This document shows positions 7,694 to 17,249 of a stretch of DNA of 64,000 nucleotides, piece after piece. The stretch lies in assembly GCA_902529365.1 (NCBI GenBank), contig CABZWK010000003.1:1-64000 (forward strand), given 5' to 3'. The notes under the pieces are model-generated. The model was not told the origin of the DNA. It saw nothing but the letters and a program-made list of their open reading frames with translations, and searched no databases. This stretch comes from an uncultured Balneola sp. GTDB taxonomy: Bacteria; Bacteroidota; Rhodothermia; Balneolales; Balneolaceae. The position numbers and the translations under genes are program-made. Every line of letters starts with the position of its first letter. Positions within the stretch are counted from its first letter, which is position 1.

Positions 7694-8836
7694 ATGTCCA
7701 ACGTAGATCAGCCCAATAAGTTTTCACGTGAACAAAGCCTAGTTCAACAACTTATCCCCTACAGCTTTTATTCATTCATCAAAGAAGAGCGTATATTTAT
7801 TGGCCTACTAGGCATCTTCTTCTTTGCAGCCGGTATTTCCTTCCCATATGCTCACATTGCTATGTGGGTAGGTTTCTTTTTTGCCGGGTATTCTGCCATA
7901 GCTAATGACAGTATTCAAACGATTGGCACTTTCTTGGCCTCCAACCAGGATAAACCTTGGTGGATGCTTTGGATATATATTGGTGGAATTTTTTTGGTCA
8001 CAGTCACCGTAAGTTGGATTCTGTTCGATGGAGATGTTAGTTATCAGCGTCTTAGTTCCAAGGGGTTCAACGAAACCCCAACCCAATTTACTTTTTTACA
8101 AGTAGCAGCTCCTCTTTTTCTTCTCATTCTAACCAGATTGAGAATGCCCGTCTCTACCACTTTCCTCTTACTTAGCTGTTTCGCAGCATCGGCTTCCAGT
8201 ATTACAGGGGTATTAGGCAAAAGTTTAAGTGGCTACTTTTTAGCATTTGCCGCTGGGCTTACTGTTTGGTTGGTAGTCACGAAAACACTCGAAACAAAAT
8301 TCAACAACACAAGTCCAAGAAAATATTGGACTCCCGTCCAATGGATCACCTCTGGAAGCTTGTGGGCCGTCTGGGTAATGCAGGATGCAGCCAATGTGGC
8401 GGTATATCTCCCTCGCTCATTAAGTACAGGACAATTCCTTGTATTTGCTCTGTTTATTTTCTTTGGTCTAGGAATTCTATTCTATCTAAAAGGGGATAAA
8501 ATTCAACAAATTGTAACCGAAAAATCAAGAGTTACTGACATACGATCAGCCACCATTATTGACTTTATCTATGCTGTTTTACTCATCTACAAACTAACCG
8601 TGAGTACAGTGCCCATGAGTACAACTTGGGTATTTTTAGGCCTACTCGCAGGACGAGAAGTGGGTATGAGTCTTACTGGAAAGGGCGTCCATCTTGGGCA
8701 TCCTATGCCAAAAGTACTTAAAATGGTCTTTCGAGATTTGAGTTATGCTCTATTCGGGCTATTTATTTCTATTTTGCTAGCGGTTTCCATCAACGAAGAC
8801 GTTCGTAGAGAAATTTTCGCGATGATTGGGCTATAA
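7694..8836 (+). CDS. Divergent PiT-like (phosphate-transporter-type) membrane permease
   Basis: A 380-residue integral membrane protein with roughly ten hydrophobic segments. Its two halves repeat the key PiT (SLC20) motifs. In the first half, AIANDSIQTIGTF (near residue 73) matches the family GANDV/N pattern and RMPVSTTF (near 150) matches P-x-STT. In the second half, MQDAANVAVYLP (near 230) and VPMSTTWVFLGLLAG (near 308) are the matching pair. The inverted duplication and the paired AND and STT signatures are known for PiT phosphate/sulfate permeases; assignment of this divergent copy is my inference, and the substrate is unknown. It follows a small secreted protein gene and precedes the amino-sugar block by 110 bases. 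Confidence 0.65.
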   Translation: MSNVDQPNKFSREQSLVQQLIPYSFYSFIKEERIFIGLLGIFFFAAGISFPYAHIAMWVGFFFAGYSAIANDSIQTIGTFLASNQDKPWWMLWIYIGGIFLVTVTVSWILFDGDVSYQRLSSKGFNETPTQFTFLQVAAPLFLLILTRLRMPVSTTFLLLSCFAASASSITGVLGKSLSGYFLAFAAGLTVWLVVTKTLETKFNNTSPRKYWTPVQWITSGSLWAVWVMQDAANVAVYLPRSLSTGQFLVFALFIFFGLGILFYLKGDKIQQIVTEKSRVTDIRSATIIDFIYAVLLIYKLTVSTVPMSTTWVFLGLLAGREVGMSLTGKGVHLGHPMPKVLKMVFRDLSYALFGLFISILLAVSINEDVRREIFAMIGL

Positions 8837-8946
8837 AAGAAGTAAGCCCGCATTACGAACACATATTCATCAATCACGTAATTCCGTTTTCTTTTTAATA
8901 CTATTGCTTGCATATTCCCGAATCAATTAAGTAACACATCTGGAGT

Positions 8947-10749
8947 ATGGTCTTACGAGCACTAGATTGGTCGATTATAGGGATATTTTTCTTAATTCTT
9001 TTGGCTATTGGTTGGGTAGCCTCACAATCAGCGGGTAAAAATACGTCTGAGTATTTTCTTGGGGGACGTTCTATGCCCTGGTGGTTATTGGGTATATCAA
9101 TGGTAGCCACCACTTTTTCAGCAGACACCCCAAATCTAGTGGCTGGATTAGTGCGTGAAGGTGGAGTGGCCAACAACTGGGCTTGGTGGGCATTTCTGAT
9201 AACCGGTATGGTCACGGTGTTCATATATGCAAAGTTATGGCGCCGATCTGAAGTTGTAACAGACTTGGGTCTGTATGAACTTCGTTATGGCGGTAAAGCA
9301 GCTTCATTTCTTCGCGGTTTCCGGGCACTGTATTTAGGTATTTTCTTTAACTGCTTAATTATGGGGACCGTTACCTTAGCCGGAATTAAAATTGGTTCTA
9401 TCATGCTGGGTTTAGAACCCTGGGTTATTGTACTTTCAATTTCCGTTATCGTGGTCCTTTATTCCTCTTTAGGGGGAATTAAAGGCGTTATTTGGGCTGA
9501 TTTTTTCCAGTTTGGAATTGCTATGACTGGGGCTTTTTATGCCGCCTACATTGTATTACAAGAGCCAGAAATTGGGGGGTTACACGCCTTGATAACACAT
9601 CCAGATGTGGTCCCAAAATTGAATCTTATTCCCGATCTTAGTGATACCTCATTACTTATTACTTTATTTATTATCCCGATAGCCGTCCAATGGTGGGCAG
9701 TGTGGTATCCTGGCTCAGAACCAGGTGGTGGGGGCTATATTGCACAGCGAATGCTAGCCGCTAAAGATGAAGAAAATGCTATTGGTGCTAGTTTACTTTT
9801 TAATGTCGCTCATTATGCACTGCGCCCTTGGCCATGGATTATTGTGGCACTCGCATCTATTATCATCTATCCAGATTTAGCCTCAATAAAAACAGAATTC
9901 CCTAACATAAAAGAACAATATCTGGGTGATGATATTGCCTATCCGGCTATGCTAACCAAGCTAGGCACAGGATGGTTAGGTCTAGTTGTTGCCTCACTCA
10001 TAGCCGCCATTATGTCTACCCTTAGCACCCATTTAAACTGGGGCGCATCTTACTTAGTGAATGACTTTTACAAGCGCTTTGTCCGACCCCATTCAAGTGA
10101 AAAACACTTGGTTGCTATGGGTCGATGGACCACCGCTTGCTTGATGATTTTATCAGCAATCATGGCGACGACCATCTTAGAAAATGCAACTCAAGCCTTT
10201 GACATACTTCTTTTATCTGGAGCAGGATCGGGTGCTATTTACTTGTTGCGCTGGTTTTGGTGGCGAATTAACGCTTGGACTGAAATTATGGCGATGGCCT
10301 CGGCTACAATCATGGCTTTTGTACTAGTCCTGCTGGTTCCTGATGCTTGGATTGAAAGCTCTCTATTGGACGCCGCTGCCGTTAAACTGCTCATTGCCGT
10401 AAGCTTTACTAGCTTGGTATGGATTGCTACCACCTATCTGACTAAACCAGAAAGCATGGAAACCCTCATTCGATTTTACGAACAAGTCCAACCAGGTGGG
10501 CCAGGATGGAAAAAAGTTATAGATACGGCGGAAAAACAAGGCATTCTATTTTCTGAAGAACAAAAAGGATGGGACTTACCCCAAAGTCTTCTAAGTGTAG
10601 CTTTAGGAACCATGGGAATTTATGCAGCCTTATTTTCTACTGGAAATTTTATCTATGGCAAATGGGCGTGGGGGTTCGGTCTCATGATCATTAGTTTGAC
10701 CAGTAGTTTTTTAGTAATTCGACTTTGGAGACAATTAAAAATTAACTAA
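8947..10749 (+). CDS. Sodium:solute symporter (SSS/SLC5 family)
   Basis: A 600-residue inner-membrane transporter with about 13-14 hydrophobic segments. The SSS signature is clear near the N-terminus: SEYFLGGRSMPWWLLGISMVA followed by TTFSADTPNLVAGLV, and later YSSLGGIKGVIWADFFQF. Proteins of this type couple sodium entry to uptake of a sugar or other small solute. It opens a block in which the next gene starts nine bases after its stop, so the substrate is likely the sugar handled by the GH109, nucleotidyltransferase and kinase products. The start ATG follows TGGAG by only one base, so a slightly later start is possible. Confidence 0.9.
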   Translation: MVLRALDWSIIGIFFLILLAIGWVASQSAGKNTSEYFLGGRSMPWWLLGISMVATTFSADTPNLVAGLVREGGVANNWAWWAFLITGMVTVFIYAKLWRRSEVVTDLGLYELRYGGKAASFLRGFRALYLGIFFNCLIMGTVTLAGIKIGSIMLGLEPWVIVLSISVIVVLYSSLGGIKGVIWADFFQFGIAMTGAFYAAYIVLQEPEIGGLHALITHPDVVPKLNLIPDLSDTSLLITLFIIPIAVQWWAVWYPGSEPGGGGYIAQRMLAAKDEENAIGASLLFNVAHYALRPWPWIIVALASIIIYPDLASIKTEFPNIKEQYLGDDIAYPAMLTKLGTGWLGLVVASLIAAIMSTLSTHLNWGASYLVNDFYKRFVRPHSSEKHLVAMGRWTTACLMILSAIMATTILENATQAFDILLLSGAGSGAIYLLRWFWWRINAWTEIMAMASATIMAFVLVLLVPDAWIESSLLDAAAVKLLIAVSFTSLVWIATTYLTKPESMETLIRFYEQVQPGGPGWKKVIDTAEKQGILFSEEQKGWDLPQSLLSVALGTMGIYAALFSTGNFIYGKWAWGFGLMIISLTSSFLVIRLWRQLKIN

Positions 10750-10758
10750 TACCGTACG

Positions 10759-12150
10759 ATGGATCGAAAAACCTTTATGAAAAAAAGCTCATTAGCAGGA
10801 ATTTCCGGAGTACTCGGCGGCGGAGTGACAACTAGGGCAGCAAACGCATCAACCCGTTGGGAGAGTAGATCTAAGACGGTCAAAAAGGGTGCTAATGATC
10901 ATATTCAAATTGGGTTTATAGGAACAGGACTTCGTGGACGGAATCATGTAAATAACCTGCTAGACCATCCGAAGGTGCAGTGCGTGGCTATTTGTGATAT
11001 TGATCCGGATGCTATTGATCGAGCTTCGAAAATTATTGAGGCTAAGGGGCAACCCAAACCCACCGTATATAGCAACCACGAAAGAGCCTATGAGGATATG
11101 CTGGCCAAGGAGAATTTGGATGCGGTAGTCATCGCAACCAATTGGAGATGGCATACGCCTATGTCACTAGCCGCGATGGAAGCGGGAGTGTACGTTGGGG
11201 TAGAAGTGTCTGGTGCATTTTCTGTGGACGAGTGCTGGGAGTTGGTGCGCACACATGAGCGTACGGGTACTCACCTAATGTTTATGGAAAATGTGAATTA
11301 TCGCAGAGACGTAATGGCCGTGCGTAATATGGTTCGGGATAATGTATTTGGGGAGTTACTGCATTTCCGGGGTGGATACCAGCATGATTTGCGTACAGTA
11401 AAGTTCAATGACGGTCAAGGTGGGCTGCTATACGGGGAGGAATCCTACGGGGAAGCTCGCTGGCGTACCGAACATTCATTACAGCGTAACGGAGAATTAT
11501 ACCCTACGCATGGGCTAGGACCCATTGCCACATGGATGGATATGAATAGAGGGAACAGACTCACAAGTTTGACCTCGCATGCGACCAAGGCCCGGTCGCT
11601 CAAACATTTTGCGAAAAAGCATCCCGATGGAGGACCTAATCACCCTTATGCAACTAAAGAATGGAAACTGGGTGATGTTATTAACTCCACCCTCACGACG
11701 GCCCGAGGAGAAACGATTATTCTAACCCACGACACCAATTTGCCTCGACCTTATTCCCTTGGTTTTCGAATACAGGGAGTGCAAGGCTTGGCCGAATTTG
11801 ACTATTATACCCAGCGGGTTCATATCGAAGGCGTTTCAGAAAATCACCGCTGGGATGCTGGATCTGAATGGTTTGACAAGTACGATCATCCCCTATGGAA
11901 GCAGTATGGCGAAGAAGCCGCAAATTCCGGTCATGGAGGAATGGACTTCTTCCTAGATCGGGCCTTCATTGAAAGTGTTAGGAGACAGGTTGCACCTGTG
12001 ATTGATGTATATGATGGGGCTGTGATGCGGGTCATCACCCCATTATCTGAGCGTTCAATTGCCGAGGGCGGTGCTCCGCAGGAAATACCTGATTTCACCC
12101 AAGGTGCATGGATGCATCGCACACCTGTATTTGGCCTAGGGGATCTCTAA
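10759..12150 (+). CDS. GH109-type glycosidase / Gfo-Idh-MocA oxidoreductase
   Basis: A 463-residue protein. Residues 1-30 look like a secretion leader, with a Tat-like MDRKTFMKKSSLAG start but no twin arginine. The NAD-binding Rossmann motif GFIGTGLRG is at 52-60. Glu-Asn-Val-Asn (177-180) and YPTHGLGP with Tyr248 and His251 match the active-site region of GH109 enzymes, which use NAD in a redox-assisted hydrolysis; characterised members are alpha-N-acetylgalactosaminidases. Later THDTNLPRPYSLGFRIQG is also typical. It lies eight bases before the nucleotidyltransferase gene. Parts are visibly more GC-rich than neighbours (for example 34 of 60 bases at 11401-11460). Activity on GalNAc is inferred from the family; an ordinary sugar dehydrogenase remains possible. 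Confidence 0.85.
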   Translation: MDRKTFMKKSSLAGISGVLGGGVTTRAANASTRWESRSKTVKKGANDHIQIGFIGTGLRGRNHVNNLLDHPKVQCVAICDIDPDAIDRASKIIEAKGQPKPTVYSNHERAYEDMLAKENLDAVVIATNWRWHTPMSLAAMEAGVYVGVEVSGAFSVDECWELVRTHERTGTHLMFMENVNYRRDVMAVRNMVRDNVFGELLHFRGGYQHDLRTVKFNDGQGGLLYGEESYGEARWRTEHSLQRNGELYPTHGLGPIATWMDMNRGNRLTSLTSHATKARSLKHFAKKHPDGGPNHPYATKEWKLGDVINSTLTTARGETIILTHDTNLPRPYSLGFRIQGVQGLAEFDYYTQRVHIEGVSENHRWDAGSEWFDKYDHPLWKQYGEEAANSGHGGMDFFLDRAFIESVRRQVAPVIDVYDGAVMRVITPLSERSIAEGGAPQEIPDFTQGAWMHRTPVFGLGDL

Positions 12151-12157
12151 ACTTCCT

Positions 12158-13096
12158 ATGCAATCCATCTCACTGGTCATACTTGCAGCAGGTTTAGGTA
12201 GCCGATACGGAGGCCAAAAACAAACCGATGGCCTAGGACCGAATCAAGAAAGCTTGCTCGATTACGCAATTTATGATGGGTTATTGGCCGGGTTTACTCA
12301 GATCGTTTTTGTGGTTCGAGAATCGATGATGCCTAGCTTCAAAGAAGCACTGGAAGCTAGATGGGAAAGCTATAGGAGTAAGTACTATCCCGAAGCTTGT
12401 TTTGAGTGCGTATTACAAAAAATAGACGATCTACCAGAGGGTTGTGAACAACCAGTGGAGCGTACAAAACCGTGGGGAACGGCACATGCTCTATGGGCTG
12501 CTCGCGAATGTATTCATGAACCTTTTGCCATGATTAATGCCGACGACTTTTATGGACGTGATGCTTTCCTTCGTATTGCTCAACACTTAACAACGCTAGA
12601 CAATCATTCCTTGGACGCCTGTTTGGTTGGATATCCGATCACTCGTACACTTTCAAAAAATGGTTCCGTCTCTAGAGGTATTTGTGAAATTACGAGCGGC
12701 AATCTAAGTCGAATCGTTGAGCGAACCCACATAGAAACCGATGGAGCCTCTATTTGGTACAAAGAAAACGAAACCGTTAAACTATTAGATGATACCGAAG
12801 TTGTTTCAATGAACTTAATGGGATTTAGTTCAGCAATTTTTACTGTACTTGAAGATCTTTTAACCAATTTTTTCACCGAACAAATTGAAGGAATGAATCC
12901 ACAGCAACTCTCAGCGGAATGCTACGTACCCAACGCACTACAGTCCTGTTTCGAACGAGGTCTTTCGGTTCCGGTACTCGAGAGTAATTCAGTCTGGTTT
13001 GGAGTTACCTATCCGGATGATGCGCCTATTGTACGTGATTCATTGCTCGATTTAGTACAAAAAGGGGCTTACCCAACACCCCTTTGGACGCAGTAA
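12158..13096 (+). CDS. Sugar-1-phosphate nucleotidyltransferase (NTP_transferase family)
   Basis: A 312-residue cytosolic enzyme. The nucleotide-binding loop LAAGLGSRYGGQK is at residues 9-21, and the metal-binding region NADDFYGRDAF is near 127. KPWGTAHALWAAR (near 107) is the typical substrate-loop element. It is longer than MurU-type uridylyltransferases (about 220 residues) and resembles Bacteroidota nucleotidyltransferases that occur next to NahK-like kinases. The ATG is seven bases after the GH109 stop and the kinase starts three bases after its own stop, a very tight operon. Likely reaction: an N-acetylhexosamine-1-phosphate plus UTP to a UDP-sugar. The exact sugar is inference. Confidence 0.8.
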   Translation: MQSISLVILAAGLGSRYGGQKQTDGLGPNQESLLDYAIYDGLLAGFTQIVFVVRESMMPSFKEALEARWESYRSKYYPEACFECVLQKIDDLPEGCEQPVERTKPWGTAHALWAARECIHEPFAMINADDFYGRDAFLRIAQHLTTLDNHSLDACLVGYPITRTLSKNGSVSRGICEITSGNLSRIVERTHIETDGASIWYKENETVKLLDDTEVVSMNLMGFSSAIFTVLEDLLTNFFTEQIEGMNPQQLSAECYVPNALQSCFERGLSVPVLESNSVWFGVTYPDDAPIVRDSLLDLVQKGAYPTPLWTQ

Positions 13097-13099
13097 ACT

Positions 13100-14290
13100 A
13101 TGTCAATAAAAAAAAGATCCTCGTCAGAGCTAATAAATAAAGTACATTCATTCATCCCTGAGGTACCGGTTGATGAACTTGAGGTGCAGCAACTAGGGCT
13201 TGGCCACATTCATGAAAGTTACCTCATTCAACAATCAGGCACACCAACCTGGATTCTCCAGAGAATTAACACACAGGTTTTCACCAATCCCGAACAGGTC
13301 GAAAAGAATCACCTCACTTTAGTTGAGTTATTCAAAAGGGAATCCATAGATACGCTAGGGATTCAACTACCTGAAGTGGTACCCTACTCTGCTCAGAGCC
13401 TGTATTATTGGGATTCAGACCATCAGCCTTGGCGACTGTATACCTTTTATGGTGAGCATATTTGTTATGAATATTGCTCTTCGCTTGAGATTGCTCGAAA
13501 GGCTGGCAAAGCGTTTGGTCGGTTTTCACGAGTGCTTAATAAACCTGAGAATGAACCGGAAAAGCATCATCCAGAAAGAGTAGAACCTAGTCTTGAGAAT
13601 ACCGTTACAACAAAAACTGTCGGGATCGCTGAAGCATTCAAGCCAACACTTGACGCCTTCCACAGCATCCACCATCGAGCTCACCAACACCACGCCTCAC
13701 GGGCAAGGTACAATGGGCCCTTACAATTAACTACCAAACAGGGATCTCACTTGCTACAATTTGACCTTGAGGCCTGGAACATCACCATAGAAAAATACCT
13801 CCCTTCGCTTATGGGCATGGAAAATGCTCTTACCAGCGAAGAGGGCCACCGTTTTAATCGATTATCCCATAATGATGCCAAGCTGAATAACCTGCTCCTT
13901 CACTCTGAAAATGAACCCGCCGTCATACTTGATTTAGACACCGTGATGCCCGGATCCTTGTTGTTTGATTTAGGCGATGGCCTGCGTAGTATTTCGACTT
14001 CATCTAAAGAAGATGAACCAGACCTAACCCAAGTTCGCATACATTGGGAGTATCATCAGCAGTATAGAGAGGCTTTTTTAGCCGAAGTCGACTCATTCCT
14101 AAACCAGGATGAACAGCGCTATATCTCCTTTGCTGGCCCTTATATGACCTTTATCATGGGTCTCCGATTCTATACCGATTTTCTAGACGGTAATCGCTAC
14201 TACTCTTCCCACTATCCAGAACACAACTTGGTACGAGCTCGAAACCAGTTCCACCTCTTCCATCAAATGATGGAAGAGGTAAACGGTTAA
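13100..14290 (+). CDS. NahK-like sugar 1-kinase (APH phosphotransferase fold)
   Basis: A 396-residue kinase of the aminoglycoside-phosphotransferase fold. The catalytic loop SHNDAKLNNLLL is at about 256-267 with Asp259 as the expected base, and the metal-binding DLDTVMPGSLLFDLGDGLR is at 278-296, a run typical of N-acetylhexosamine 1-kinases (NahK). The role would be ATP-dependent phosphorylation of GalNAc or GlcNAc at C1, feeding the adjacent nucleotidyltransferase. AmgK (MurNAc/GlcNAc kinase) has the same fold and is an alternative. It is the last gene of the block, ending 33 bases from a converging symporter gene. Confidence 0.78.
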   Translation: MSIKKRSSSELINKVHSFIPEVPVDELEVQQLGLGHIHESYLIQQSGTPTWILQRINTQVFTNPEQVEKNHLTLVELFKRESIDTLGIQLPEVVPYSAQSLYYWDSDHQPWRLYTFYGEHICYEYCSSLEIARKAGKAFGRFSRVLNKPENEPEKHHPERVEPSLENTVTTKTVGIAEAFKPTLDAFHSIHHRAHQHHASRARYNGPLQLTTKQGSHLLQFDLEAWNITIEKYLPSLMGMENALTSEEGHRFNRLSHNDAKLNNLLLHSENEPAVILDLDTVMPGSLLFDLGDGLRSISTSSKEDEPDLTQVRIHWEYHQQYREAFLAEVDSFLNQDEQRYISFAGPYMTFIMGLRFYTDFLDGNRYYSSHYPEHNLVRARNQFHLFHQMMEEVNG

Positions 14291-14323
14291 ATCATATACT
14301 TTGAGTGGTTGTAGCGGTAAATC

Positions 14324-15964
14324 CTACCAGAAGATAGCGTAAAGAACCGCCGTAATAATTAGCACGGTATACGCACCAATATTAAAGGATCGACTCGTTT
14401 TGAAGGTTTCCGAAGTGGTAATAATAGCTTTCGGGTCATCATCATTTGGATTAGTCGTCAAAGAAACACCTGCAATTACAACAATGGTAAGGATCAAGGT
14501 GTAATACATTTGAGTTAAAAATGGCAGTTCCAATGACGGTACCTTTAACAATAATGCAATCACAATGGATGAAAGCACCCCATAAATAGCGGCTTTGGTA
14601 GTAGTTTTCTTCCAGAATAGCCCCATGATAAAGACGGCTAAGATCCCTGGACTCACTAAGCCTGTATATTCTTGAATATATTGAAACATCTGAGGAATAT
14701 TGCTTAATTGAGGTGCAACTAGAACTGCAATAATCAAGGCTACAATAGCTGTTAAGCGACCCACTGTTACAGTTTGTTTATCTGTAGCTACTCTATTGAA
14801 ATAGGGTTTATAAATATCCATAGTAAAGATAGTGGCTACCGAATTAAGCATGGAAGCTAAAGAAGAGACAATAGCGGCTGCAAGTGCTGCTACCACCAAA
14901 CCTTTGAATCCAGGCATCACAAATTCACTAATTAACCAAGGGTACGCCTTATCGTTATCAAGTCCACCACCTGTTTTGGTAAAGGCTTCTACTACTCCAG
15001 GAATCGTATTAGTTCCCTCAGGCTGGGAAAACATCACATAGGCAACAATTCCAGGAATAACGACAATCAAAGGAATGATGAGTTTTAAAAATGCTGCAAA
15101 AACAATTCCTTTTTGAGACTCCTCTAGAGACTTAGCGGCTAATGTCCTCTGGATAATGTATTGATTAAATCCCCAATAATATAAGTTCGCCACCCACATC
15201 CCGCCTACCAGTACTGCAATTCCTGGGAGGTTATTAAACTCCGGATTATCTCGATCCAAAATCATATTAAATTTATCTCCGGCTACATCATAGATATGGT
15301 TAATTCCGCGTAACACACCACCGTCTGGAGTAACTTGATCCAAGGCTATGAAGGTTGTTACAAGTCCGCCTAAAACCAACAAAACAACTTGTACAACATC
15401 AGTCCAGGCTACAGCAGATAATCCACCATAAATTGAGTAGGCTGCTGCAATTAATGCCAAGCCAATGAGAGAGGCCCAAATTAAACTCCCATCACCTACC
15501 CCAAAAATAGTATCGAGTGCTTTAGCACCCAAGAAAATGACTGTAGTCAGATTAACAAAGACAAATAAGGCAATCCAAAATACTGCCAAAATAGTTTTTA
15601 AAGTGGTATTGAATCTTTGTTCAACAAATTCTGGAATAGTGTATAATTTTTTCTCAATGAAAATGGGTAAAAGGAATTTTCCAACAATTAACAAAGTTAT
15701 GGCTGCCATCCATTCATAGGTGGCAATGGCAAGCCCCACCGCAAAGCCAGAGCCTGACATACCAATTATCTGTTCTGCTGAAATATTTGCAGCGATTAGA
15801 GAAGCTCCAATCGCCCACCAAGGCAGCGATTTGCCAGCTAAAAAATAGTCCTCTGCATTTTTTTGGTGTCCATCTTTGTCACGAGAAACCCAAAGCCCAA
15901 TTCCTACTATCATCATGATATAGGCGACAAAAACAATAATATCAATGGTCGCAAATCCGCTCAT
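14324..15964 (-). CDS. Sodium/sugar symporter, vSGLT type
   Basis: A 546-residue symporter with 14 predicted membrane segments. It is strikingly like the Vibrio sodium/galactose transporter vSGLT through its first half: EDYFLAGKSLPWWAIGASLI, EQIIGMSGSGFAVGLAIA, YEWMAAITLLIVGKF, YTIPEFVEQRF and NLYYWGFNQYIIQRTLAAKS are all family hallmarks (recalled, not aligned here). It imports a hexose or related sugar with sodium. It converges on the kinase gene with a 33-base gap, so it is regulated separately but probably serves the same sugar metabolism. The upstream 170 bases are shared with the divergent SPOR lipoprotein gene. Confidence 0.93.
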   Translation of the reverse strand: MSGFATIDIIVFVAYIMMIVGIGLWVSRDKDGHQKNAEDYFLAGKSLPWWAIGASLIAANISAEQIIGMSGSGFAVGLAIATYEWMAAITLLIVGKFLLPIFIEKKLYTIPEFVEQRFNTTLKTILAVFWIALFVFVNLTTVIFLGAKALDTIFGVGDGSLIWASLIGLALIAAAYSIYGGLSAVAWTDVVQVVLLVLGGLVTTFIALDQVTPDGGVLRGINHIYDVAGDKFNMILDRDNPEFNNLPGIAVLVGGMWVANLYYWGFNQYIIQRTLAAKSLEESQKGIVFAAFLKLIIPLIVVIPGIVAYVMFSQPEGTNTIPGVVEAFTKTGGGLDNDKAYPWLISEFVMPGFKGLVVAALAAAIVSSLASMLNSVATIFTMDIYKPYFNRVATDKQTVTVGRLTAIVALIIAVLVAPQLSNIPQMFQYIQEYTGLVSPGILAVFIMGLFWKKTTTKAAIYGVLSSIVIALLLKVPSLELPFLTQMYYTLILTIVVIAGVSLTTNPNDDDPKAIITTSETFKTSRSFNIGAYTVLIITAVLYAIFW

Positions 15965-16133
15965 ATGTGTATATTTTTTTTGGTTAGTTTAGCGCTTAAT
16001 AAAAGGAATTTTATTAACATTTAGAATACATAACTTCTTTTTTTACTTTATACTCCAACTTGACTTAAGAATTAAACAGAATTACGTTATTTTTATAATA
16101 ATGACAAACTCCCCCAAATAAATTAGCACATTC

Positions 16134-16598
16134 ATGAAAAAAGCACCTCTATTATTATCATTAATGGTATTTACCTTGATTGGATTCTCTTGTGGTGAAT
16201 CAGAAGCAGACAAATTGGCCAGAGAACAAGCTCGAATAGATTCCCTTCGTATCGCTGAACAAGCAGCATTAGAAGCACGCATGCAAGCAGTAGAAGACAG
16301 TTTAGCTGCAGTAGAAGCAGCGCGATTAGCGGAAGAAGCTGCAAAAACGGCCTATACATTCGATGAGTATGGCACCTATGTGCTTCAAATAGGCGCATGG
16401 CGCTCAGAAGTAAAAGCAAATCTAATAGCTGATCGATGGTCGAGAAGAGTTTCGGCAGCCTATGTTGTCCAAGGCGGCGATGAAACTAATGGCGATGTTT
16501 GGTTTCGAGTTCGCATTGGTTACTTCCCAACTATGCAAGACGCCCAAAGCTTTGGCACAGAAATGGGCCTGAGCTACTGGGTAACTACTCGGAACTAA
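16134..16598 (+). CDS. SPOR-domain lipoprotein
   Basis: A 154-residue lipoprotein. The signal peptide ends in the lipobox LIGFSC with the lipidated Cys at 20. Residues 25-72 are an alanine/glutamate-rich coiled coil (ADKLAREQARIDSLRIAEQ and on). Residues 80-152 form a SPOR domain: YVLQIGAWRSEVKANLIADRW, then FRVRIGYFPTMQDAQSFG. SPOR domains bind denuded septal peptidoglycan, so the protein probably acts at the division site or in wall maintenance. It stands alone and is followed by a terminator about 150 bases downstream. Confidence 0.88.
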   Translation: MKKAPLLLSLMVFTLIGFSCGESEADKLAREQARIDSLRIAEQAALEARMQAVEDSLAAVEAARLAEEAAKTAYTFDEYGTYVLQIGAWRSEVKANLIADRWSRRVSAAYVVQGGDETNGDVWFRVRIGYFPTMQDAQSFGTEMGLSYWVTTRN

Positions 16599-16748
16599 AA
16601 TTTGGTAAGCATACCTAATGACTGTTTAATCATATCTAATGCGTAAAATAAATTGTTATTTTGTGGTAAAATATTTTAGTTGCTTATCTCGCAAGCAATT
16701 AGTTAATTGAAGCAACGCTCAAGTAGCGTCTCTCTTGATGAATAGTCA

Positions 16749-16787
16749 GGGCATTATATCGGAATGATGTAATGCCCTATTTTTTTG
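16749..16787 (+). terminator. Rho-independent terminator
   Basis: GGGCATTA and TAATGCCC form the stem around a loop of about 13 bases, followed by TA and seven T. It lies between the SPOR lipoprotein and the partner-switching genes; the stretch from 16599 to 16748 holds only short imperfect hairpins. Confidence 0.75.
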
Positions 16788-16878
16788 CATCAACTTATCT
16801 ATATTATACGTATACGTCCCTGTTACGTACTAACTTCCCATAATATCCTATCGTCCTGAATACGCTGACTCACTAGTT

Positions 16879-17235
16879 ATGATGAAACACTTTACGATTA
16901 CTAAACGCCAAGAAGAGCATATTGCGATTCTTGAAATAAATGGAGAACTAGATGCTCATACTGCCTTCCAGCTTGAACAGCAGTTTAAAACCTTAATTGA
17001 AACAGAGGCTTACCACATAATAGTAAACTGTTCGAACTTAGAGTATATAGCGAGTGCTGGGTTGGGGGTGTTCATGGCCTATATTGAAGACATTCGAAAT
17101 CTTGGCGGGGATATTAAACTATCAAATATGACCGATGGTGTCTATCACGTCTTTGACTTATTGGGTTTCCCTAGTTTATATGATATTCATAGAGATGAAT
17201 CTGAGGCACTTAGTAGTTTCAAAAACCAAAAGTAG
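16879..17235 (+). CDS. STAS-domain anti-sigma factor antagonist
   Basis: A 118-residue single STAS domain of the SpoIIAA/RsbV type. LEINGELDAHTAFQLEQQF (about 18-36) and the loop YIASAGLGVFMAY (56-68) are diagnostic, with Ser59 in the position that the cognate kinase phosphorylates. In the family, the unphosphorylated protein binds the anti-sigma kinase and frees the sigma factor or target. The kinase gene follows 14 bases later and the phosphatase after that, so the three form a complete partner-switching operon. The first two codons are both ATG. Confidence 0.93.
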   Translation: MMKHFTITKRQEEHIAILEINGELDAHTAFQLEQQFKTLIETEAYHIIVNCSNLEYIASAGLGVFMAYIEDIRNLGGDIKLSNMTDGVYHVFDLLGFPSLYDIHRDESEALSSFKNQK

Positions 17236-17249
17236 TCCAGTTTAATATC

